From JAVBQJ01 sp031549115 (GTDB taxonomy: Bacteria; Verrucomicrobiota; Lentisphaeria; Victivallales; Victivallaceae): DNA of 64,000 nt. How positions within the stretch are numbered: position 1 is the first letter of the stretch; every line of letters begins with the position of its first letter. The stretch is taken from NCBI GenBank assembly GCA_031549115.1, contig JAVBQJ010000010.1, forward strand, positions 37,395 through 101,394, given 5' to 3'. Below are positions 1-6,424 of this stretch, piece by piece. A model generated the notes under the pieces. The model saw only the letters and a program-made list of their open reading frames with translations. It had not been told where the DNA came from and did not search any database. The translations under genes and the position numbers were made by a program.

Positions 1-586
1 CGTCTTTGAGGAGTTGCACGAAGTGGTCGCCGAGATAGACATGGGAGGAATTGCCGACAGAGTGAAGCCCCAGTCCAACCAAGTCGTTCACCTCGCGTTT
101 CAGCCCCATCGCACTGGTAAGACGTTGGCGGAACGCCGTTCCCGCCCCATGGCGTGCAATGTCGCAATACCGTTCGTGTATACCGGCCTGGAAATCCTGC
201 ATAACCTCCATGCTTCTGTGCGCGGCATAATCATCGATATCCGCAATAGCTTCCAGGATGCGCGCCATTGCCGCGGGGTCGTCTTCCAAAGCATCCAGTT
301 CTTGCCAGGACGCCACACGTGAATTTGCCGTTGCTTTATAAAAAGCCGGACAATGGCGGAGTAAATAGTCGTCACATGAGCGTTCTTCATTTTCGATGAA
401 GCGGACCAGGTCGTCGACTTCCGATTGGTACTTGTCCAGCAGCCGGGAAGTGGGGGTGGAGGAGGTGAAACTGCAATAGTCCAACTCCGTCCGGCTGGAA
501 TATACGCTGGTATGCCGCCATTTCACCTCCTGAAATGCCCGCTCGAGATTATTTTTGGCGTCCCGTTCTTCTGCGAATGACAACAT
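1..586 (-). CDS. Hypothetical helical protein, C-terminus cut by window edge
   Basis: An open frame of 195 codons runs from an ATG at 586 off the left edge with no stop. A strong ribosome site (GGGAGGGA) lies about 7 bases upstream of the ATG, which fixes the start. The protein is rich in Glu, Asp and Arg, looks mostly alpha-helical, and has no signal peptide or membrane segment, so it is probably cytoplasmic. I do not recognise a family. It is divergent from the GNAT gene at 790, with about 200 bases between them. A start, an SD and an uninterrupted frame make it a real gene; the function is unknown. Confidence 0.7.
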   Translation of the reverse strand, partial: MLSFAEERDAKNNLERAFQEVKWRHTSVYSSRTELDYCSFTSSTPTSRLLDKYQSEVDDLVRFIENEERSCDDYLLRHCPAFYKATANSRVASWQELDALEDDPAAMARILEAIADIDDYAAHRSMEVMQDFQAGIHERYCDIARHGAGTAFRQRLTSAMGLKREVNDLVGLGLHSVGNSSHVYLGDHFVQLLKD

Positions 587-730
587 TTTAATTCCCTCCC
601 TATTGTTTGTGTTTGCCATAGTACGGAGTGACGCATGACTTGAAGCAGACGCTATAGACTGAAGCGGTTACGTATAACAAGTATTTTCGGTGGTCCGGCT
701 CAATATATCGCAGTTTTTACGGCCGTTATG

Positions 731-759
731 TTGAAAAAAAGGGGATGGACTGCTACATT
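731..759 (+). promoter_or_regulatory. Sigma-70-like promoter for the GNAT genes
   Basis: TTGAAA at 731-736 and TACATT at 754-759 are separated by 17 bases, about 30 bases upstream of the ATG at 790. This is a fair housekeeping-type promoter in the divergent region. It was recognised by eye only. Confidence 0.45.
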
Positions 760-789
760 GAGTCCTGAACTTGTCTTGGAGGAAGCGAC

Positions 790-1656
790 ATGAATGCGAA
801 AATTAAAATCCGCCCGGCCGAAAGCGCCGATATTCCGGTTATGGCCCAACTCATCGCGGATAACTTCGATCATGCCATGCCCGAACATTCCCCGGCGGTC
901 AGGGAACAGTGCAAAAAGCTGTGTGCCGCGGAAGCTCTCGCCGGTCAACTGGCCTGGAAAAAAGTTTTTGTGATCCTCCGGGACGGCGCGATCGCCGGCA
1001 CCGGAGCGCTGGCCGATTTCGGCACGCCGGAGCTGCCGAAGTGGAGTATTTCCAACTTTTTCATCCGCCGGGATTGGCACGGAACGGGATTGGGGCGGCA
1101 ATTGTTGCATTTCCTGTCGGAGCAGGCGTTGAAGTTCGGCGCCGTGGAGCTGCATGTGCCGAGCAGCCGCACCGGGATGGCGTTTTACCGGGAAGCCGGC
1201 TTTGTCCGGGATGAAGTTCAGCCGGAGGAGGACGCAAAACTGGAAATCACCTGGCACACCCGGAAGCTGTCGGATCAATTATCCGCGTTGCTCGGCGCCG
1301 GGCGCTTTGCCGTCTGGCAGCGGGCGCGGCAGGAAATCGAAGCCCGCTACAGTCTCGCGCCGGTTTGGGCGCCCGGCGGCAAAAACTGGGATATCGAGTG
1401 CAAGTATCGCCAGGGCGGCAAGACGCTGTGCGCTCTGTACGCCAAGGAAAACCGGGCCGGGCTGCTGGTGATTTTCGGTATGGCGGAGCGGGAAAAATTC
1501 GAAGCGGAACGGCAGAAATATTCGGAGTCCGTTCGAAAGAGTTATGATGACGCCACCGTCTACCACGACGGCAAATGGGTGATGTTCGACCTCAATGACG
1601 CGCAAAAGCTCCCGGAGCTGCTGCAGCTTCTGGCGATCAAACGCAAACCGCGCTAA
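790..1656 (+). CDS. GNAT acetyltransferase fused to a DUF3788-like domain
   Basis: 288 aa. Residues about 5-155 are a GNAT N-acetyltransferase: the acetyl-CoA loop reads HGTGLG at 97-102 and is followed by a typical YREAGF segment near 133-138. Residues about 165-288 resemble DUF3788, a small cytoplasmic domain of unknown role (W and GGKTLCALY near the middle). The start has GGAGG 7 bases upstream. The gene is followed after 10 bases by a second GNAT fusion, so the two are probably co-transcribed. The acceptor substrate cannot be told; a role in detoxification or small-molecule acetylation is inference. The fusion is not a frameshift artefact, since it is one continuous frame. Confidence 0.8.
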   Translation: MNAKIKIRPAESADIPVMAQLIADNFDHAMPEHSPAVREQCKKLCAAEALAGQLAWKKVFVILRDGAIAGTGALADFGTPELPKWSISNFFIRRDWHGTGLGRQLLHFLSEQALKFGAVELHVPSSRTGMAFYREAGFVRDEVQPEEDAKLEITWHTRKLSDQLSALLGAGRFAVWQRARQEIEARYSLAPVWAPGGKNWDIECKYRQGGKTLCALYAKENRAGLLVIFGMAEREKFEAERQKYSESVRKSYDDATVYHDGKWVMFDLNDAQKLPELLQLLAIKRKPR

Positions 1657-1666
1657 GGAATATACG

Positions 1667-2794
1667 ATGGGAAACAATGCGCAATTATCGGAGTCTCTGG
1701 AGCTGGTCGCGCCCTCCGAAGCCGACGAAGCCGCCGTACTCGACTACAAGGCGGAGCATCTGCGGCATGGCGAAACCCTCCTCCATGGCGGAGCCTTGCT
1801 CGACCGCATGGATTCCTACACCGCCTGGCTCAGGCTGGTGCGCGGCAATACCCGGCGCGAAACCGTACACCCCGGCTGGGTGCCGGCAGATACGTTGCTG
1901 GCGATCCGCCGAAGCGACCGGAAGATGGTCGGCATCATCGACATCCGCCGCGAACTCAACGGATTTCTGCGCAATTGCGGCGGCCACATCGGTTACGGCG
2001 TGCGTCCTTCGGAGCGGCGCAAGGGATATGCGACGCAGATGCTGCGGCTGGCGCTGACGCACTGCCTCCAACTCGGCCTGACGGGAATTTTGATCTCCTG
2101 TCATCAGGACAATATCGCCTCGCGCCGGACGATTGAAGCATGCGGCGGCAAAAAAGTGCGGGATTTCCTCTATGAAACGATTCCGGCATACATGTTCCGG
2201 ATCGAGCTGGTCGATATTGAGGCACTGGCCGAGCGCAACCAGGCGCGGGCGCGCGAAGTCATCGCCGATTCCGGCGTGGTGGCCGCATGGGAGGCCATCG
2301 GCGCCACCGTCAATCCGGTGGGTTCGCTGCCGACGGGGTTATTGATGACGCACCGGGACGTCGATTTCCACATCTACACCGAAACATTGGATATCGATGA
2401 GAGCTTCAAGGCGATGAACCGGATTTGCCGCCATCCGGGGTTGAAGCAGATGGAGTTCCGCAACCTCGCCACCACCGAGGAGTGCTGTTTCGAGTGGCAC
2501 GTCCGGATGGCCGACCGCGACGGTGACGAATGGCAGATCGACATGATTCAGATTTTAAAGGGTTCGGCGTTCGACGGTTACTTCGAGCGCGTCGCCGACC
2601 GGATCAGGGCGGTACTGACGCCGGAGACCCGCCGCGCGATTCTGGAACTCAAATACGCGACGCCGGAAAGCGAAAAGATCATGGGTATCGAATACTACCA
2701 TGCGGTGATCGGCGACGGCGTCCGCGACTGGCCGGAGTTCGTCGCCTGGCGCCAGGCCCACCCGGTCACCGGCATCGTCGAATGGTGCCCCTGA
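1667..2794 (+). CDS. GNAT acetyltransferase fused to a nucleotidyltransferase-like domain
   Basis: 375 aa. I chose the ATG at 1667 because AAGGAA precedes it and it falls just after the stop of the upstream gene; an ATG at 1595 would overlap that gene. Residues about 10-180 are GNAT, with the acetyl-CoA loop RRKGYA at 117-122 and the NxxSRR-like segment near 149-153. Residues about 185-375 carry a GS (219-220) followed by DVD (231-233), the arrangement seen in the Pol-beta nucleotidyltransferase superfamily. The rest of that domain is not one I can name. The acetyltransferase call is firm and the nucleotidyltransferase call is tentative. RE1 copy A begins 32 bases after the stop. Confidence 0.72.
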   Translation: MGNNAQLSESLELVAPSEADEAAVLDYKAEHLRHGETLLHGGALLDRMDSYTAWLRLVRGNTRRETVHPGWVPADTLLAIRRSDRKMVGIIDIRRELNGFLRNCGGHIGYGVRPSERRKGYATQMLRLALTHCLQLGLTGILISCHQDNIASRRTIEACGGKKVRDFLYETIPAYMFRIELVDIEALAERNQARAREVIADSGVVAAWEAIGATVNPVGSLPTGLLMTHRDVDFHIYTETLDIDESFKAMNRICRHPGLKQMEFRNLATTEECCFEWHVRMADRDGDEWQIDMIQILKGSAFDGYFERVADRIRAVLTPETRRAILELKYATPESEKIMGIEYYHAVIGDGVRDWPEFVAWRQAHPVTGIVEWCP

Positions 2795-2825
2795 ATGGGG
2801 ATAAAATATTAAACAAAAGAAAAAA

Positions 2826-3126
2826 TAGAGCCGCGAAGCGGCGGTCTGCACTCCGTCATACGGAGACGCCGGTCCAGCAGGCGGATACTGCTGGTCGCCC
2901 CAGGCGCCATAGGCGCCTCGAAAGGGGCGAAACGTACAGCAAGCGAGCCGGGAGGCGAGCGGAAGCCTCCCGAGGGAGCGATGGTGGAGATTGGATTGGA
3001 AGCGTGAGCGACAATCCAATCTCCACATGGAGCGGACGAGGCCGCCGCACCGGCGGCGAACAATAAGCCAATGGCCGCACCGGAAAAATCGCTTCGCGAT
3101 TTGGCTCTGGAGGGTGGCGGCGTTGC
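2826..3126 (+). repeat. Structured dispersed repeat RE1, copy A (long form)
   Basis: About 300 bases made almost entirely of hairpins, shared with copies at 6081-6377, 53454-53690 and, in shortened form, 34540-34669. It opens with TAGAGCCGCG and a GCCGC hairpin, then CTCCG/CGGAG, CCAGCAG/CTGCTGG, AGGCGCC/GGCGCCT inside CGCCCC/GGGGCG, a 15-bp perfect stem (2984-2998 with 3012-3026), a GCCGC/GCGGC hairpin, and a 3' extension ending near GGCGGCGTTG. An A-rich stretch precedes it; read on the other strand the first hairpin plus a T-run looks like a terminator. Open frames through it are chance. It fills most of the 404-base gap between 2794 and 3199. Confidence 0.85.
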
Positions 3127-3198
3127 GGGCTTTGCCAGCCGATACAGTAAATGAACAATAAAATCTTCAATCAAAAAGCGAAAGAACAGGAGGACTCC

Positions 3199-3582
3199 AT
3201 GCAGATCAATATCGCCGCCTGCGGCCTCGTTTGCAGCCAATGCGACGCCTACCGCGCCACCCAGGAAAACGACCGGGAAAAGCTCGAACGCGTCGCTGCC
3301 GACTGGCGCAAACGCTACCAATGTGACGACATCCTGGCCGAATCGATTCCCTGTGACGGCTGTATGACCGAGGGCGGCCGCAAATGCTATCACTGCGGCC
3401 ACGCCTGTCCGATCCGGCAATGCGTCGTGGCGAAAAAAATCGCCACCTGCGGCGAATGCGGCGACTACCCCTGTGCCGTCGTGAACGGATTTTTCGGCAT
3501 GGCCGGCGCCCAGGCCGAAGCGCAGGAAAAACTCCTGAAGGCGATCGAAGAAGTCAAACAACGCATGCATTCGGCATTTTAG
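3199..3582 (+). CDS. DUF3795-type cysteine-rich protein
   Basis: 127 aa. The start at 3199 is set by AGGAGG at 3187-3192; an in-frame ATG at 3151 lies in the tail of the repeat region. The protein holds about a dozen cysteines in CxxxCxxC (residues 8-15), CDGC, CYHC and CGEC groups, which fits DUF3795, a family thought to bind zinc or an iron-sulfur cluster. The C-terminus is a short amphipathic helix. It is followed after 11 bases by the GNAT-deaminase gene and is probably in one transcript with it. Function unknown. Confidence 0.75.
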   Translation: MQINIAACGLVCSQCDAYRATQENDREKLERVAADWRKRYQCDDILAESIPCDGCMTEGGRKCYHCGHACPIRQCVVAKKIATCGECGDYPCAVVNGFFGMAGAQAEAQEKLLKAIEEVKQRMHSAF

Positions 3583-3593
3583 GTTACGAAAAT

Positions 3594-4430
3594 ATGCAAA
3601 TCAGGTCTTTGCGGGAAAATCCATCGGCACTGGAACGCGTGATCGGCTGGTTTTCCGGCCATTGGGGCAACGAAGCCGTCTATCGCGACTGCATGACCGC
3701 ATGTCTGAGCTCCGATTCGCCGCTGCCGCAGTGGTACTGGCTGGAAGACGACGCTGGTACGGTCGTCGGCGGCGCGGGATTGATTACCAACGACTTCAAC
3801 GCCCGGATGGATTTGTGGCCGTGGTTGTGCGCGCTCTATATCGAGGAGGCATACCGCGGGCGGGCATTGGGGGCGCGCTTGCTGGATCATGCGAAACGGG
3901 AAGCCGTGCGGCTCGGTTTTTCCGACCTGTATTTGGCTACCGATCACGTCGGATATTATGAAAAATACGGCTTTGTTTATATCGGCGAAACCGGCGATCC
4001 ATTCGGCGGCAGCTCCCGGATTTACCGTTCCGCGCCATCGGCCTGGTCCCGGCTGCTGGCGATGGCGCACGGAAAATTGCGCCCGCGGAACGTTTCGGAG
4101 TTCGTCGAGACCGGCGGCGTGGCGGCGGCGATTCTGACCGAATCCGGCCATATCTACAGCGGCATTTGCATCGATACCGCGTGTTCGCTCGGGATGTGCG
4201 CCGAACGCAACGCCGCCGCCAACATGCTGACCAACGGCGAAAGCAAGATCGCCAAAATCGTCTGCGTCGACCGGGACGGCAGACTCCTGCCGCCCTGCGG
4301 CGCCTGCCGGGAGTTCCTGCTGCAGCTCGACCCGTCCCATGCCGAAGTGGAATTGCTGTTGGCGGAAGACCGCGCCGTCAAACTCGGCACGCTGATGCCC
4401 GACTGGTGGGGAACAAACGATCAATCTTAA
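3594..4430 (+). CDS. GNAT acetyltransferase fused to a cytidine deaminase-like domain
   Basis: 278 aa. Residues about 1-140 are GNAT (acetyl-CoA loop RGRALG at 88-93, then YYEKYGF near 121-127). Residues about 160-278 are a zinc deaminase of the small cytidine deaminase type: the proton-shuttle motif CAE is at 202-204 and PCGAC at 234-238, giving three Cys ligands as in tetrameric cytidine deaminases and blasticidin-S deaminase. The start at 3594 is the first ATG after the upstream stop; the SD is weak. An antibiotic- or nucleoside-modifying role is possible, but the substrate cannot be read from the sequence. Confidence 0.8.
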   Translation: MQIRSLRENPSALERVIGWFSGHWGNEAVYRDCMTACLSSDSPLPQWYWLEDDAGTVVGGAGLITNDFNARMDLWPWLCALYIEEAYRGRALGARLLDHAKREAVRLGFSDLYLATDHVGYYEKYGFVYIGETGDPFGGSSRIYRSAPSAWSRLLAMAHGKLRPRNVSEFVETGGVAAAILTESGHIYSGICIDTACSLGMCAERNAAANMLTNGESKIAKIVCVDRDGRLLPPCGACREFLLQLDPSHAEVELLLAEDRAVKLGTLMPDWWGTNDQS

Positions 4431-4441
4431 CCGGAAAGGCA

Positions 4442-4891
4442 ATGGAGATGAAGTTATTATTCAAACAACGGTTCTTTTCCTGGTTGAACTGCTACGATGT
4501 CTGCGATGAAAACAACAATGCCGTATTTACCGTAAAGGCCGTATTGGCATTCAAGCACTGCTTCAATATCTACGACGCCAACGGAACGGAAGTCGGAACC
4601 ATCCGGGGGAAAGCTCTGACTTTTCTGCGTCCGCGCCTCGATCTATTCATCAACGGCGTCGAGTCGGGCAGCATCGTCAAGGAAGTTTCGCTCTTTACAC
4701 CGAAGTATTCTTTGGATTTGCGCAATTGGCAAATACAAGGCAACTGGCTGGGACAGAACTATCAAATACAATCACCAGACGGTGTGATCGCGGTTATTGC
4801 CAAACGCTCTTTCACTTACGAAGTCGAGATATACAACCCAGAATACGCCCTTGACATCTTGATGGTGGTCATTGCCATTGCTGCAGTCTAA
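4442..4891 (+). CDS. LURP-one-related (LOR/YxjI, tubby-like) protein
   Basis: 149 aa, the usual size of the LOR/YxjI family, a 12-stranded beta-barrel around a hydrophobic C-terminal helix, related to tubby and scramblase folds. The sequence alternates short beta-type segments and ends in a hydrophobic helix (LDILMVVIAIAAV), as expected. GGAAAGG precedes two nearby ATGs (4442 and 4448); the second has the better spacing, so the protein may start two residues later. It lies 11 bases after the GNAT-deaminase stop. Membrane association is an inference from the family. Confidence 0.65.
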   Translation: MEMKLLFKQRFFSWLNCYDVCDENNNAVFTVKAVLAFKHCFNIYDANGTEVGTIRGKALTFLRPRLDLFINGVESGSIVKEVSLFTPKYSLDLRNWQIQGNWLGQNYQIQSPDGVIAVIAKRSFTYEVEIYNPEYALDILMVVIAIAAV

Positions 4892-4926
4892 TGCTCCCGG
4901 AACAATAATTGAAAGGACTTCATACA

Positions 4927-5475
4927 ATGAACGAAAAAACCGCATTGCTGGTGATCGACCTGCAGAATGACTATTTCACCGGCGGCAAATTCCCGCTCTG
5001 GAACGCCGACGGCTGCCGGGAAAAGGTGATTCAAGCCATCGGCATCGCACAAAAGGCCGGAATGCCGGTGATATTGATCCAGCACGTCGCCGCCGGCAAT
5101 ATGGCCCCGTTTTTTCTCGCCGGGACGCCGGGCGCGGAAATTGTTTCCGACGTGCGTGCCGCAGCGCCCGGTGCGCCGGTGGTGGTCAAGCACTTCGCCG
5201 ACGGCTTTCACGAAACCGATTTGGAAGCCACGCTGCAAAAGCTCGGCGTGACCGGACTTCTGCTCTGCGGCATGATGACCCAGAACTGCGTGACCTTCAC
5301 TGCGTTGTCCCAAACTGCGGAGAAGTACCATCCGGCTGTTCTCGCCGATTGCTGTACCACAGTTTCGGAAATTCTGCACCGGATCGCGTTCAACGCCCTC
5401 TCCAGCCGCGTGAAGTTGCTCACGTTGGAACAGTTGGAGAAACATGGAACGGCGACACAGTTCTTTACAGTTTGA
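4927..5475 (+). CDS. Isochorismatase-family cysteine hydrolase
   Basis: 182 aa, the normal length. The catalytic triad of the superfamily is visible: Asp11 in VIDLQNDYF, Lys88 in VVVKHFADGF and Cys121 in the GMMTQNCVT loop. The family includes nicotinamidases, N-carbamoylsarcosine hydrolases and isochorismatases; the residues seen do not choose between them. The start at 4927 has AAAGGA about 10 bases upstream; an in-frame TTG at 4909 is less likely. It is the last gene of the short plus-strand run and overlaps the 3' end of the convergent gene at 5465 by 11 bases. Confidence 0.82.
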   Translation: MNEKTALLVIDLQNDYFTGGKFPLWNADGCREKVIQAIGIAQKAGMPVILIQHVAAGNMAPFFLAGTPGAEIVSDVRAAAPGAPVVVKHFADGFHETDLEATLQKLGVTGLLLCGMMTQNCVTFTALSQTAEKYHPAVLADCCTTVSEILHRIAFNALSSRVKLLTLEQLEKHGTATQFFTV

Positions 5476-5878
5476 TTTCCAGTGCTCCTTGAATTTCCCG
5501 TCCGATGGCGACGGCGCCCTGCGCACTGTAGGCGATCGCCACTCCTCCTTGCGCGCAATAGCAACTGATTGCGGCGCCGCCGAGCGCGAACAACAGGCCG
5601 ATGCTCAAGCCGCCGACTGCCACCCCGCCGATGGCCAGCCCGCCGAGCGCCACCGCGCCCACCGTCATGCCTCCCAATGCAACCACGCCCACGGCCAGCC
5701 CGCCGACGGCGACAATGCCGCGGCACAGGCCGCCGATTGCGATGACACCGATGGCGATATCGCCGACGGCAATGAATCCGCGCGCTTTCCCGCGTATTTC
5801 ATTTTTCTCCGGGCACGGCCCCAAGGCGATGTCATAGAGCGGCATCCCCCACAACTTTTTCTCCGAAGTTTTCCGCAT
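5465..5878 (-). CDS. Glycine-rich GGxAxG repeat protein (membrane or beta-solenoid type)
   Basis: 137 aa. After a polar N-terminus (KKLWGMPLYDIALGP, residues about 7-22) the protein becomes about 15 short repeats of the form [AV]xGG[LI]A[IV]G through to near the end. The start at 5878 is set by AAAGGA about 8 bases upstream; a longer frame begins at 5914. Similar Gly/Ala-rich repeat proteins occur in Bacteroidetes and Firmicutes and have no assigned role. The pattern could form a small-residue transmembrane bundle or a beta-roll. The regular DNA repetition here is coding and is not a CRISPR or a satellite. Confidence 0.65.
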   Translation of the reverse strand: MRKTSEKKLWGMPLYDIALGPCPEKNEIRGKARGFIAVGDIAIGVIAIGGLCRGIVAVGGLAVGVVALGGMTVGAVALGGLAIGGVAVGGLSIGLLFALGGAAISCYCAQGGVAIAYSAQGAVAIGREIQGALEIKL

Positions 5879-5978
5879 TCGCACGTTCCTTTCGTGTTGC
5901 CTTGGCTTCGCCAAAAGTTTTTATCCGACCCGTGGTTTAATCAATACGATCAATACATTAATCCCCTTGCATCGGGGG

Positions 5979-6017
5979 CTGGGGCTGAGCCCCAGTAAGC
6001 CCGGCGCTTCGCCGGGC
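5979..6017. other. Two adjacent GC-rich hairpins in an intergenic gap
   Basis: CTGGGGCTGAGCCCCAG (5979-5995) and GCCCGGCGCTTCGCCGGGC (5999-6017) are perfect hairpins with small loops and no T-run, in the 546-base gap between 5878 and 6425. The rest of that gap is RE1 copy B plus AT-rich DNA at 5930-5965 that probably holds the promoter of the 5878 gene. A REP-like element or attenuator is possible. Confidence 0.4.
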
Positions 6018-6080
6018 GTGGCAAACATCGCACCTTGAAGCACCGTTTGGCTATTGTGATGTCATTTGCCGTTAATGTTG

Positions 6081-6377
6081 CAACGCCGCCACCCTCCAGA
6101 GCCAAATCGCGAAAGCGATTTTCCCGGTCAACTATCGGTCTATTATCCGCCGCTGGTGCGGCGCCTCGTGCGCTCTATGTGTAGATTGGATTGTTGCTCA
6201 CGCTTCCAATCCAATCTACACCATCGCTGCCTCGGGATGATCCGCTCGCCTCCCGGCTCGCTTCCCTGGATTTCGCCCCTTTCGAGGCGGCTACGCCGCC
6301 TGGGGCGACCAGCAGAATCCGCCTGCTGGATCGGCGTCTCCGTATGACGGAGTGCAGACCGCCGCTACGCGGCTCTA
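6081..6377 (-). repeat. Structured dispersed repeat RE1, copy B (long form)
   Basis: The same element as 2826-3126, inverted, including the 3' extension. The 15-bp stem is kept with one compensatory pair change against copy A (pair 4 of the stem is G-C in A and T-A here). The AGGCGGC/GCCGCCT hairpin differs from AGGCGCC/GGCGCCT of copy A by a compensated pair. On the plus strand the element ends in GCCGCTACGCGGC followed by long T-rich tracts, like an intrinsic terminator. It begins 48 bases 3' of the GH2 stop, in the orientation of that gene. Confidence 0.85.
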
Positions 6378-6424
6378 TTTTTTTATTTTTTTTAAGATTT
6401 TTTATTTTTTGACATTATCCGAAT

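Noticed and set aside
2555..3570. Several open frames (157 to 253 aa) through RE1 copy A
   Set aside because: They cross the hairpin-rich repeat and are not conserved between copies in frame; the base changes preserve pairing and not protein sequence.
5490..5800. Regular GC-rich repeats that could be taken for a CRISPR array or satellite
   Set aside because: The period and content follow from coding of the GGxAxG repeat protein; there are no constant repeats with unique spacers and no cas genes.
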